NCBI GenBank assembly: GCA_029880325.1 | Contig: JAOUOP010000022.1 | Coordinates: 1 to 64,000 of the forward strand | Reading direction: 5' to 3' | Source: Myxococcales bacterium | Lineage (GTDB): Bacteria; Myxococcota_A; Polyangia; Polyangiales; JAFGIB01 | DNA: 64,000 nucleotides | Part shown: positions 35,394 through 43,574 of the stretch, in pieces | How the letters are laid out: each line of letters begins with the position of its first letter | Position numbering within the stretch: position 1 is the first letter of the stretch | The notes under the pieces: model-generated | Database searches by the model: none | Told to the model about the DNA's origin: nothing | Seen by the model: the letters and a program-made list of their open reading frames with translations, nothing else | Made by a program: the position numbers and the translations under genes

Positions 35394-36581
35394 GTGGTTA
35401 CTCGAGCGATTTCACCGAAGGCGATGTTGTGGGCGGGCAGCTTCGGGCTGTCGGCTGCGCTGGCGCTCGGCTGCAACATCGAGGGCGATCCGAACTCCGC
35501 GCGCGGCAGGTCCACGACGGAGGCGAGTGGCAGCACCGCGGCTGACGGCGGCAGCGTCCCCCTCAATGCCGCCGCGGCCAGCGCATTCGGCAACTCGGAT
35601 GCCCCGTTCATGCAGTTGCCGGAACTCGACGCCGCCCTGTCCGATGCCGAGTCATCGCTCGCGAGCAATCCCCCCGACCAAAGCGGCTGCGGCGCCGTCG
35701 AGCTCGCACCCATGGTCAACACCGAGGTGGAGCACGGCAACCTGCTGGTGGTCTTCGATAACTCGGGCTCGATGTCGTCGCTCTGGGGCGACTTGCCCCG
35801 ATGGCAGGCCGCGGGCAATGCCCTGCGCGACGCGGTTTCGTCGCTCTCCGAGTACGTCAACGTCGGCGCCATCATCTTTCCCACCGATACCAACTGCGCG
35901 GTGGAGGGCCTCGACAGCCCCCTGCAGATCCGCTTCGTCAAAGGCTCGGCCTTCATCTCCGCCTGGGATCGCTTCATGGGCACCAACGTGCCCAACGGCG
36001 GTACGCCCCTGGGGGGCGGGTTGATCGTCGCCGACGCAGCGCTGCAGGAGTCGACGTTGCCGGGGCAGACCTCGGTGGTGGTGATCACCGACGGCGCGCC
36101 CAACTGTGACGTGGCGCCCCTGAGCACGCTGCCGCCCCAGTGGCTGGCCCAGGGCGTGCGGACCCACGTGGTCGGTCTGCCGGGCTCGGAGTCGGCGATC
36201 ACCGTGCTCGACGACCTGGCCAGCGCCGGCGGTACCGGTCAGCACCTGACGCCCGACGATCCGCGGTCGCTTCGGCGGCAGCTGGCCAACATCGTCAGCG
36301 AGACCGTGGTCAGTGCCCTTTCGAGCTGCGTGATTGCCCTCGATCCGCCGCCGCCCAACCTGGACGACGTGCATGTGGTGGTCACCGAAGCCGGCGTACG
36401 CACCGACGCTGCGCGCGATCTGGGCAGCGGCGGCGGCTGGACCATCGCCGCCGACGGCACCGAGATCGAGCTCTTCGGCGCCTTCTGTGACCGCGGCCTG
36501 GCCGGCGAGTACGACCGCATCTCGATCGAGTTCGGCTGTGTCGAGCTGCCACCGCTGCCGCCGCCGCCACCGCTGGAATGA
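35394..36581 (+). CDS. VWA-domain lipoprotein
   Basis: 395 residues from GTG 35394, chosen because AAGGGAG lies about 5 bases upstream and a compact lipoprotein signal follows (lipobox ALALGC, Cys27). A low-complexity linker precedes a von Willebrand A domain: VVFDNSGSMSS near 119-129 is the MIDAS site (DxSxS), then GGTPLGGGL and VVITDGAPNCD. The C-terminal 90 residues are beta-rich and end in a Pro run. It is an outer-membrane or periplasmic surface protein of a kind common in myxobacteria. It is followed by a second lipoprotein gene 64 bases downstream. Confidence 0.8.
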   Translation: MVTRAISPKAMLWAGSFGLSAALALGCNIEGDPNSARGRSTTEASGSTAADGGSVPLNAAAASAFGNSDAPFMQLPELDAALSDAESSLASNPPDQSGCGAVELAPMVNTEVEHGNLLVVFDNSGSMSSLWGDLPRWQAAGNALRDAVSSLSEYVNVGAIIFPTDTNCAVEGLDSPLQIRFVKGSAFISAWDRFMGTNVPNGGTPLGGGLIVADAALQESTLPGQTSVVVITDGAPNCDVAPLSTLPPQWLAQGVRTHVVGLPGSESAITVLDDLASAGGTGQHLTPDDPRSLRRQLANIVSETVVSALSSCVIALDPPPPNLDDVHVVVTEAGVRTDAARDLGSGGGWTIAADGTEIELFGAFCDRGLAGEYDRISIEFGCVELPPLPPPPPLE

Positions 36582-36645
36582 CCTGGGCGGCGTTCGGCGC
36601 CGCTGCGTTGGAGGCGCCCGTCGCCTCCGCTGGAGATCTTGGACT

Positions 36646-39129
36646 ATGGATATGACCCCGCCATCCCGCTCCATCCCATCCTGCGCGCTCGTTGCCGTGG
36701 CCCTGGCGCTCTTCGGCCTTGCCTGCGATGACGAGTGCAAGAAGGGCAACAGCGAGTGCGTCTCGGATTCGCTCATCCGGGCCTGTGTGCCCGGCGACGA
36801 CGGGCCCGAGTGGTTCGTGCACGCCTGCGGCGAGCAGGAGCGCTGTCAGCAAGGGGGTGCTGCGGCGGTGGCTGTGGCTTCAGGCGATGGGGGCCAGGCG
36901 AGTTCCGGAGAGGGCGCCATCTGCGCCGGCACCTGCGAGGTCGGACATAGCGAGTGCGTGGCCGAGGCCGTGGCCCGCTACTGCGTCGACGGTCGCGGCT
37001 GGGAGTTAGATCCCTGCGAAGCCGGCCAGCGCTGCGTCGACGGCAGCTGTCGTTACACCGACGGCGGCGTGCAGGTCTGCGCCCCGGGCGCCCGCACCTG
37101 CGCCAGCGATCGCATCGAGCGCGTCTGCGACCGCGCCGGCAGCGGCTGGGTGGAGCGCGAATGCGACGAGGCCGAGCAATGCCTGGTCGATCGCTGCGCC
37201 CCCAACCCGGACGCCTCGTGCGACGTCGAGAGCCGTTGCCTGGACAACAAGACGGCCCTGCGCTGTCTGGGCGAGGATCGCGGCTTTCAGGTGGTCGAGT
37301 GCAGTGGCGACACCTTTTGCGAAGACGGCCGCTGCCGCGGTGACGTCTGCGCCATCGGCTCGCTCTGCGGCGCTGGCGATCAGGTGGTCGAGTGCGTCGA
37401 CGGCGAGTCCCTGACCCACAGCCAATGCGGCGTCAACGAGGCCTGCAAGCAGGAGCGGGACTGGGCCAGCTGCGTGCCCAAGCCCTGCGAGCCCGATCGC
37501 GTGGTCTGCGGCGATCCGCGCGATCCCGACGTGGACGACACGCGCTACTACACCCAATGCAAGTCCGGCGAAGAGACCAGCTCGGGGTTACCCGAGTGGG
37601 TCGTGGGCCAGTGCACGGGGCTTCTGACTTGCGATCCGGCGTCGGCGCTTTCGGGACAGCCCTGCCAGCAGCAATGCACGCCCGGCGCCCAGGCCTGCAT
37701 GGCCGATCCGGACTTGGGCATCAGCGATGGCTGGGCCGAGTGCCAGGACGACGGCACCTGGGGCACGGTGGCGAACTGCAATGTGGGTGGCGGGCTGCGC
37801 CAGCAGTGCGTGATCGAGCCCAACCTGGTGGCCAGCGACCTGCCCGTGGCCCAGTGTGTCGACCCGGTCTGCGGCTATGTGATCGAGCTGCAGGACGGCG
37901 AAGGCGGCGCCTGCTCCGAGGGGCGCATCCAGCGCTGCGACGCCGACGGAAAGCTGCAGGCGCCCGAGGACTGCGAGGTGGGCTTCTGCCGCGCGACCAC
38001 GGCGGCGGTGCTCTCCGACGGCCGCACGCCCGGCGCCTGTGACACCGAGGTGGAGTGCGAAGAGGGCGAAGAGCGCTGCCTCTTCGACAGCCTGATCCCG
38101 AGCACCCGCTACCAGGTCTGCGAGCAGGGCCACTGGAGCGCCAAGCTCGAGACCTGCACGGACGACGGTCAGTGCCTGGAGTACGTGGACGCCGAGGGCC
38201 TCAGCAAGAAGGTCTGTGGCGCCGACTGCACGCCGGGCGAAAAGCGCTGCAACATCAGCGATCAGGTCGAGACCTGCGACGACAGCGGCAAGTGGGGTGG
38301 TGGCAGCAGCTGCGAAACCGGCGTCTGCGCCCTGCTCGGCGACACCCCGGGCAAGCGCGACGCCGCCTGCATCCTCGAGTGCGTCCCCGGCGAGCGGCGT
38401 TGCACCGGCGCCACCGTGGCCGCTTCCGACGGCGTCAGCAGCGGCACCTCCCAGGAAGCGGTGTGCGGCGACGACGGCCTGCTGGGCGCGCCCACCGATT
38501 GCGCAGCGGGCAGCGCCTGCCGGGTCTCGAGCGCCGGCGTGCACACCGGCTGCGTCGAGTGCGTCGGTCCCAACGTGCTGGGAGGCAACCAGTGGGGCTA
38601 CATGGACACGCGCTGCGATCCGGCGGCGTCTACCCAGGTGCAGGACTGCGGCGGCGACAATACCTGGCTGTCGTCGCGGGCGTGCAGCGCCGGCACCAGC
38701 TGTCGCATGGTCAACGGCTCGAGCTGCGGCCTGTGCAATATCGGTGGCCTGTCGATGCCGTGCACCGACAGCAATTGGGCGACGCAGCAGCTTTGCGGCT
38801 CGTGCCTTGTTAATGGCTCCACCGTGGTGTGCACCGAGACGAATGTCGTCGCATACAGCAGCCCCACTTCCACCTGTATGAGCCTCTTCGGTGATGGCAC
38901 CGCCAGCGCCGAGGCCACCTACCCAGATGGCACCACCTCCTGGGGCGGCTATCTCAACTGCTGTGACGGTGACGGTGGCGGTGGTGACGGCCAGTTCCTG
39001 CAGACGTCGAGTTGCGTGACCAGCGGCTGGGGGACGCCCACGGCAGCTGGCGGCTACGACGACTGCTGCAGCACCCGCGTCGTTGCGGGCGTGGGTGCGG
39101 CCTTCGCGTACTGCGACCTCGCGCTCTGA
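36646..39129 (+). CDS. Cys-rich repeat lipoprotein
   Basis: 827 residues from ATG 36646 (ATG 36652 also possible). Signal VAVALALFGLAC gives a lipidated Cys near 27. The body is an array of short Cys-paired modules of about 40-50 residues, each of the form C-x-G-x(4-6)-C-x(6-10)-C-x(8-12)-C. Modules appear at least twelve times, with recurrent CVDGRGW..C and CVPGERRC-like units, then a Gly/Ser-rich end (DGDGGGGDGQF) and CCSTR. This is likely a disulfide-stabilised surface stalk or adhesin. The last 76 bases overlap the convergent DAHP synthase gene. Confidence 0.75.
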   Translation: MDMTPPSRSIPSCALVAVALALFGLACDDECKKGNSECVSDSLIRACVPGDDGPEWFVHACGEQERCQQGGAAAVAVASGDGGQASSGEGAICAGTCEVGHSECVAEAVARYCVDGRGWELDPCEAGQRCVDGSCRYTDGGVQVCAPGARTCASDRIERVCDRAGSGWVERECDEAEQCLVDRCAPNPDASCDVESRCLDNKTALRCLGEDRGFQVVECSGDTFCEDGRCRGDVCAIGSLCGAGDQVVECVDGESLTHSQCGVNEACKQERDWASCVPKPCEPDRVVCGDPRDPDVDDTRYYTQCKSGEETSSGLPEWVVGQCTGLLTCDPASALSGQPCQQQCTPGAQACMADPDLGISDGWAECQDDGTWGTVANCNVGGGLRQQCVIEPNLVASDLPVAQCVDPVCGYVIELQDGEGGACSEGRIQRCDADGKLQAPEDCEVGFCRATTAAVLSDGRTPGACDTEVECEEGEERCLFDSLIPSTRYQVCEQGHWSAKLETCTDDGQCLEYVDAEGLSKKVCGADCTPGEKRCNISDQVETCDDSGKWGGGSSCETGVCALLGDTPGKRDAACILECVPGERRCTGATVAASDGVSSGTSQEAVCGDDGLLGAPTDCAAGSACRVSSAGVHTGCVECVGPNVLGGNQWGYMDTRCDPAASTQVQDCGGDNTWLSSRACSAGTSCRMVNGSSCGLCNIGGLSMPCTDSNWATQQLCGSCLVNGSTVVCTETNVVAYSSPTSTCMSLFGDGTASAEATYPDGTTSWGGYLNCCDGDGGGGDGQFLQTSSCVTSGWGTPTAAGGYDDCCSTRVVAGVGAAFAYCDLAL

Positions 39130-40190
39130 TCGATGTTGGCGCGCGCGGCCGTAGGTCGCGCGCTCGCCAACCGGGCCAGCATCTGGGCGCTCTGCTCCAG
39201 ATCCACGCAGGCGTCGGTCACGCTCTGGCCGTAGCGCAGGGGCTGCTCCTTGCCGAGTGCCTGCTTGCCGGCCACCAAATTGCTCTCGATCATCACGCCG
39301 GCGATGGCCTCGCTGCCGGCGCCCAGCTGCGCCGCCACCGCATCGAGCACGCGCGGCTGTTGGCGGTGGTCCTTGTGGCTGTTGTCGTGGCTACAGTCGA
39401 TGAGCACGCGCGCGGGCAGCCCGGCCTTCGCGAGCGCCGATGTGGCCTCTGCCACGGCGTCGGCGTCGTAGTTGGGGCGATCGCGGCCGCCGCGTAGGAT
39501 CAGCACGCTGTCGCGATTGCCGGCGCTGCGCACGGCTGCGGCCCGTCCCTCGGCGTCGACGCCGAAGCTGCAGTGGGGTGCGGCGGCGGCGCCCATGGCG
39601 TCGACCGCCATCTGCAGTGCGCCGTCGGTGCCGTTTTTGAAGCCGACGGGCAAGGGCAGGCTGGAGGCGAGCTGACGATGGACTTGACTTTCAGTTGTGC
39701 GCGCGCCGATGGCACCGAAGCTCAAGGTCTCACAGAGGTAGGGTGCGGCCAGGGGCTCGAGCAGCTCGCTGGCCAGGGGCAGGCCCAGCTCCGATAGCTC
39801 CACCAAAAGCCGGCGTGAAATCCTGAGCCCCTCGGCGAGATCGCAGCTGCCGTCCAGCTGCGGGTCGTGCAAAAGCCCCTTCCAGCCCACCGTGGTGCGC
39901 GGTTTTTCGAGATAGACGCGCAGGCATAGAAGCAGCCGCTCGCGGTGCCGCCGGGACAGGGCCTGCAGCTGCCCCGCGTAGTCCAGGGCGGCCTCGGGAT
40001 CGTGGATCGAGCAGGGCCCGATCACGACCAGCAGGCGAGGGTCGCGGCCGGTGAGGATATCGGCGACCTCGCGGCGGTGCTCGGCGATGCGCAGGCGGGC
40101 GCGCTCGGAGAGCGGAAAACGGGCGCGCAGCTCCGCCGGCGTGGGCAGGACATCGTGTTGGGGAGTGCAACGGCTCGTCTCGGGGTTCAT
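39054..40190 (-). CDS. 3-deoxy-7-phosphoheptulonate (DAHP) synthase, class I
   Basis: 378 residues from ATG 40190 with GGAG 6 bases upstream. First enzyme of the shikimate pathway (PEP + erythrose-4-phosphate). AroF/G/H-type motifs: VVIGPCSIHD at 55-64, RVYLEKPRTTVGWKG near 91, FKNGTDG near 180, RGG and DCSHDNSHKDH (metal and PEP binding). About 25 residues after the normal family end (DACVDLEQSAQML) form an extra tail encoded opposite the lipoprotein gene. A leader peptide and terminator just upstream indicate transcription attenuation. Whether it is the Phe-, Tyr- or Trp-sensitive isozyme cannot be told, so no letter is assigned. Confidence 0.9.
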   Translation of the reverse strand: MNPETSRCTPQHDVLPTPAELRARFPLSERARLRIAEHRREVADILTGRDPRLLVVIGPCSIHDPEAALDYAGQLQALSRRHRERLLLCLRVYLEKPRTTVGWKGLLHDPQLDGSCDLAEGLRISRRLLVELSELGLPLASELLEPLAAPYLCETLSFGAIGARTTESQVHRQLASSLPLPVGFKNGTDGALQMAVDAMGAAAAPHCSFGVDAEGRAAAVRSAGNRDSVLILRGGRDRPNYDADAVAEATSALAKAGLPARVLIDCSHDNSHKDHRQQPRVLDAVAAQLGAGSEAIAGVMIESNLVAGKQALGKEQPLRYGQSVTDACVDLEQSAQMLARLASARPTAARANIDQSARSQYAKAAPTPATTRVLQQSS

Positions 40191-40200
40191 GGCTCGCTCC

Positions 40201-40244
40201 AAAACAAAAAAACCCCTGGCCACCGGGAGGCGGCCAGGGGTTTT
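40201..40244 (-). terminator. Attenuator terminator before the DAHP synthase gene
   Basis: On the minus strand CCCCTGGCC (from 40240) pairs with GGCCAGGGG (to 40213), a perfect 9-base stem that A/T pairs can extend, followed by TTTTTTTGTTTT. It lies between the leader peptide stop at 40266 and the gene start at 40190. Leader codons 17-20 (GGGGCGGC) can pair with GCCGCCTC in the 5' arm and loop, giving a candidate antiterminator. Confidence 0.85.
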
Positions 40245-40265
40245 GGAAACTCGACTGCGCGCTTG

Positions 40266-40343
40266 CTACGCGGTCATACCCGGACGCCGCCCCATGGGGC
40301 TGACGTAGGTAAACCAATAAAAGACGTAGCTCTGCGCCGACAT
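40266..40343 (-). CDS. Aromatic amino acid leader peptide (attenuator)
   Basis: A 25-codon ORF from ATG 40343 to TAG at 40266. It begins MSAQS and then carries YVFYWFTY at residues 6-13: three Tyr, two Phe and one Trp within eight codons. This is the hallmark of a ribosome-stalling leader. A strong intrinsic terminator follows 22 bases later, then the DAHP synthase gene. It is too short for ordinary gene calling. The Shine-Dalgarno signal is weak, with no clear purine run before the ATG. By family logic, scarcity of any charged aromatic tRNA would stall the ribosome and free the antiterminator. Confidence 0.85.
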   Translation of the reverse strand: MSAQSYVFYWFTYVSPMGRRPGMTA

Positions 40344-40356
40344 TGGAAAGTACAGC

Positions 40357-41319
40357 CTAGCTGCTCGGGGACTCGGTCGCAAGCAAGCGCCACAGGGGAG
40401 CGGGCCAACGCCAGCCGAAGATACGCTCGGCGGGCAAAAACGGGGCGAAGGCGATACCGCACAGGGGGTAGGGGAAGGCGATGGCCATGGTCAGCAAGAC
40501 CCCCAGGTGAAAGCCCCAGATGCCCAGCACCCAGAAACGCCCCAGGCGCGGGCCGAACATGGCCACAGGAGCGCCCAGCTCGACCACCAGCGTCAGGGCT
40601 CCGATGATGGGAAAGGGCCAGGCGTATTGCACCAGCCAGGCCCCGAGCGGCGAGTGCAAAGAGCCCAGGGCGGCTTTGCGCATGCCGTCATAGGCGATGT
40701 AGTTGCGCAGGATCTCGCCCTCGGCCCAGTCCATGCCGCTATTGCGCAGCTTGGCGATGCCAGCGAGCACGTAGACCACCACGGTCACGGCGCACAGCAG
40801 GCGGATCGGCCAGCCGTGGCGGGCCTCGGCGCGGCCGTCGTCGCCCCGGTGGTCGCGCGCGTAGGCGTCGGCGGCGGTGGGCGCCAGCCCCAGGCAGACC
40901 AGGTGCACCAACGTGAGGTTGTCGGTGTGGAAGATCATGCCCCAGCTGTTGCGATAGGAGGTCACCCAGGCGAAGAGCAGGGCGAATAGCGGTCCGCTGA
41001 TGCGGTAGCGGTAGCCCAGGGTGAAACCGAGGCCCGCCACGAGACACAGGGCGTAGAGGGCCCAGACCAGGGCGGCGGGCAGCGGGGCCGAGAGCACGGC
41101 GGCCAGACCGACCGGCTCGAAGCGCTGCGGGTCCATGCGACTAAAATTGGCCAGCACGTTGCCGCGCGCCACCAGGTAGACCACGCTGAAGGCGCCGACG
41201 AGCACGCGCAGGGCGGCCAGGCGCGCGGCCGGCGCCGGCGCCATCCAGTAGCGGTCGAAGGCTGAGAGCGGGCCGGCCGGCGTGGCGGCGGTCGTGGGGG
41301 GGCTCACCGGTTTCGTCAT
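40357..41319 (-). CDS. HTTM (vitamin K-dependent gamma-carboxylase-like) membrane protein
   Basis: 320 residues from ATG 41319, overlapping the upstream stop by 4 bases (ATGA); the longer open frame is out-of-family sequence. About eight helices: RYWMAPAPAARLAALRVLVG start, the FSRMDPQRFEPVG loop, YRNSWGMIFHTDNL near 128 and WGFHLGVLLTMAIAFPYPL near 273, typical of the HTTM domain. The catalytic Lys of true gamma-carboxylases cannot be identified. Many such proteins pair with a small secreted partner as here. Its stop lies 14 bases before the leader peptide of the DAHP synthase gene. Confidence 0.8.
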   Translation of the reverse strand: MTKPVSPPTTAATPAGPLSAFDRYWMAPAPAARLAALRVLVGAFSVVYLVARGNVLANFSRMDPQRFEPVGLAAVLSAPLPAALVWALYALCLVAGLGFTLGYRYRISGPLFALLFAWVTSYRNSWGMIFHTDNLTLVHLVCLGLAPTAADAYARDHRGDDGRAEARHGWPIRLLCAVTVVVYVLAGIAKLRNSGMDWAEGEILRNYIAYDGMRKAALGSLHSPLGAWLVQYAWPFPIIGALTLVVELGAPVAMFGPRLGRFWVLGIWGFHLGVLLTMAIAFPYPLCGIAFAPFLPAERIFGWRWPAPLWRLLATESPSS

Positions 41320-41771
41320 GGCGTCCCCCGCCGCAGCGGGCAGCGCACGTGGAAGCGCTCCGACAGCGCCACGCGCTCGCCGGCCAGGAAGCGGATGGAC
41401 TCGTAGCGGCGGCTGACCAGGGCCACCTCCCGGGCCTGTGCGAGCGCGGCGTCGCCCGCGTCGTCGATGCGCTCGGCGATGCGCTCGCACAGGCGCTTGG
41501 CCGAGGCGGGCCCGGCCTGCACGCTCTTGCGGATCGTCTGCAGCGCCTGCATGGCCTCGCTATTGGCCACGTAGCTCGGCTCGACCGCGCGCTCGAAGCC
41601 GCCGGGGCCGAGGGCCACGGCGCTGGTTACCACGGCGCTGTCAGGCTTGGGCCGCGAGAACATGGGGTAGGTCGACAGCGGGAAGCTGTCGTCGTCAGGG
41701 TCGAGTAGCACCGGGTAGGCCACCGCGGCGACCAGCGCGAGGCTCACGGCGTAGGCGTAGGGGCGGTCCAC
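41316..41771 (-). CDS. Small exported partner of the HTTM protein, unknown function
   Basis: 151 residues from ATG 41771. One N-terminal hydrophobic segment (YAVSLALVAAVAYPVLL) is followed by DDDSFPLSTYPMFS, then a soluble 110-residue tail containing Arg/Ala helices (ALQTIRKSVQAG) and two Cys. The DSFPLSTYPMF motif tends to accompany HTTM or MauE-like membrane genes. Overlap with the HTTM gene supports a two-protein unit. Function is not known. Confidence 0.65.
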   Translation of the reverse strand: MDRPYAYAVSLALVAAVAYPVLLDPDDDSFPLSTYPMFSRPKPDSAVVTSAVALGPGGFERAVEPSYVANSEAMQALQTIRKSVQAGPASAKRLCERIAERIDDAGDAALAQAREVALVSRRYESIRFLAGERVALSERFHVRCPLRRGTP

Positions 41772-41851
41772 GGGGGCCGATTCTTCGGCGCCGCGCCGCG
41801 CGGGTCAACGTCCGCCGTGGCGTCCGTGCGCGGTGGCTCAACCGCGGAGCC

Positions 41852-42619
41852 CTACTTGGGCGGCATGCGCAGGGCGCCGTCGATGCGCACCGTCTCGCCG
41901 TTCAAATAGGGGTTTTCCACCATGTGTAGCGCCAGGGCTGCGTACTGGGAGGGCTGACCCAGCTCGGCCGGGAAGGGAATGCCGGCGGCCAGCGCCTGAC
42001 GCGCCTCCTCGGGCAGCATCCCCAGCATCGGCGTGTCGAAGGTGCCCGGGGCGATCGTCAGCACGCGCACGCCGGCCTTTGATAGATCGCGCGCGGCCGG
42101 CAGCGTCATCCCGGCCACCCCCGCCTTGCTGGCGGCGTAGGCGATCTGGCCGATCTGGCCATCAAAGGCCGCGATCGACGCCGTGTTGATCACCACCCCC
42201 CGCTCGCCGTGGGGCTGGGGCGTGTTCTTGGCCATGGCCGCGGCGCAAAGGCGCATCACATTGAAGGTGCCGATCAGATTGATCTGCACGACCCGGGCGA
42301 AGCGGTCGAGTTCGTGGGGTAGGCCCTCGCGATTGACCGTGCGCTGGGCCCAGCCCACGCCGGCGCAACTGACCGCTGCCCTGAGCGGACCCAGCTCCTG
42401 GGCGGCGGCGATGGCCGCGCTCACCTGGGCCCCATCGGCGACATTGGTCTGCACGAAGCGGCAGCGCTCCCCCAGCTCGGCGGCCAGCGCCTCGCCCTTC
42501 TCGGCATTCATGTCCGCGATCACCACGGCTGCGCCAGCCTCCACGAAGCGGCGCGTGGTGGCCTCCCCCAGGCCCGAGGCGCCGCCCGTCACGATGCACG
42601 ATGCTCCCTTGATATCCAT
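41852..42619 (-). CDS. Short-chain dehydrogenase, HSD10 / 3-hydroxyacyl-CoA dehydrogenase type 2-like
   Basis: 255 residues from ATG 42619. Motifs: TGGASGLGEAT at 11-21, NVADG, AAVSCAGVGWAQR, the Ser/Tyr/Lys site NTASIAAFDGQIGQIAYAASKAG, and the family-specific IAPGTFDTPML and FPAELGQPSQYA near the end. Such enzymes oxidise 3-hydroxyacyl-CoA with NAD+. It begins 298 bases from the divergent tetR gene with a GTCA/TGAC-rich palindrome region between. Confidence 0.85.
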   Translation of the reverse strand: MDIKGASCIVTGGASGLGEATTRRFVEAGAAVVIADMNAEKGEALAAELGERCRFVQTNVADGAQVSAAIAAAQELGPLRAAVSCAGVGWAQRTVNREGLPHELDRFARVVQINLIGTFNVMRLCAAAMAKNTPQPHGERGVVINTASIAAFDGQIGQIAYAASKAGVAGMTLPAARDLSKAGVRVLTIAPGTFDTPMLGMLPEEARQALAAGIPFPAELGQPSQYAALALHMVENPYLNGETVRIDGALRMPPK

Positions 42620-42673
42620 CTCGACTCTCCTGTGCTGCCGTCCGCTGCGCGGCCACGCAGCCTACCACCGCCG

Positions 42674-42771
42674 AAAACGTCCCTGGCAGCATTTCGCCCT
42701 CCATTTTGCCTTCCATTTCACCCCCCAAATACTGGGGAAAAGATCCCCAAAAAACGTCCCTGGCAGCATTT
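42674..42771 (+). repeat. 21-bp direct repeats (42674-42694 and 42751-42771)
   Basis: AAAACGTCCCTGGCAGCATTT occurs twice, 77 bases apart start to start, in the gap before the dehydrogenase and tetR genes. Between the two lies a pyrimidine-rich stretch with small hairpins such as CCCCAAATACTGGGG. Such repeats suggest a duplicated protein-binding site or a deletion-prone element. Confidence 0.75.
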
Positions 42772-42853
42772 TGAAGCCCAGAGGAGGAAGGGGTGAAGCG
42801 CTCGCTTTTTTGCGCTTGACGCGGGGCCCGCCGCGGACCAAATAGCCCCAGCG

Positions 42854-42886
42854 GTCATAAAATGACTTTCGGTCAGTATCTGACCG
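42854..42886 (+). promoter_or_regulatory. Probable TetR operator (two palindromes)
   Basis: GTCAT-AAA-ATGAC at 42854-42866 and CGGTCAG-TAT-CTGACCG at 42870-42886 are both perfect inverted repeats, centred 18 bases apart, ending 31 bases before the tetR start. Their half-sites share GTCA/TGAC. A TAAAAT within the first could be a -10 box, so repressor binding would block transcription. Confidence 0.65.
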
Positions 42887-42917
42887 GGCGCTCAGTAAAG
42901 GTTGAGTCATTTGAGCC

Positions 42918-43574
42918 ATGGGTGTCGCGGAGCGACGTGAGCGTGAGCGGGAGCAGCGGCGGGCACGCATCATCGATGCGGCCGAGCGCGTCTTTTTCCG
43001 TCTGGGCCCCCTGGCGTCCACCATGGATGACGTGGCCGTGGAGGCCGAGCTCAGCAAGGGCACCCTCTACCTCTATTTCAAGAACAAGGACGACCTCTAC
43101 CTGGCCATCGCCTGCCGCGGCCTGAGCCGCTTCGTCGAGCGCGCCAAGGCCGTCGGTGACACCGACAGCGGCTACGAGCAGCTGCGACGGGTGCTCGAGG
43201 CCCAGCACCGCTCCGCCCTGGCCCACCCCGAGCACCTCAAGACCATGCTGGCCTGGATGGCCTCGGGCTTCACCGCCAGTCCCGACGCTCCCGGCTACGA
43301 CGAGTACCTCGCCCTGGTCACCACCCTGATGGGCCGCCTGGTCGCCATCGTCGAGCGCGGCACGCGCGACGGCAGCATGCGCGCGGACCTGGACCCGGTG
43401 CAGGTCGTGATGCATTGTTGGGGCGGCAGCATGGGGCTGTGGATGCTGGTCTTAAATCGCGACGCCATCGCCGCGCGCATGCCCGTGCCCTGCGACTTCG
43501 ACGCGCTCGTGCCGTCCTACGCCGAGATGATCCTGCGCGCGGTGGCGCCGCGCCCTGATAAGGAGGCTCCATGA
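42918..43574 (+). CDS. TetR-family repressor of the efflux operon
   Basis: 218 residues from ATG 42918. The helix-turn-helix core is RARIIDAAERVFFRLGPLASTMDDVAVEAELSKGTLYLYFKNKDDLYLAI (residues 15-64), with the canonical GTLYLYFKNK. The C-terminal ligand domain (about 75-210) is helical with a Cys-Trp pair. The stop overlaps the start of the OMF gene by 4 bases (ATGA), so the regulator is translated with its target genes. Autoregulation through the palindromes just upstream is likely. Confidence 0.9.
   Translation: MGVAERREREREQRRARIIDAAERVFFRLGPLASTMDDVAVEAELSKGTLYLYFKNKDDLYLAIACRGLSRFVERAKAVGDTDSGYEQLRRVLEAQHRSALAHPEHLKTMLAWMASGFTASPDAPGYDEYLALVTTLMGRLVAIVERGTRDGSMRADLDPVQVVMHCWGGSMGLWMLVLNRDAIAARMPVPCDFDALVPSYAEMILRAVAPRPDKEAP

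Noticed and set aside
42721..42756. Possible intrinsic terminator GGGGAAAAGATCCCC before a run of A
   Set aside because: The run of A follows on the plus strand, so the T-run precedes rather than follows the stem on the minus strand.
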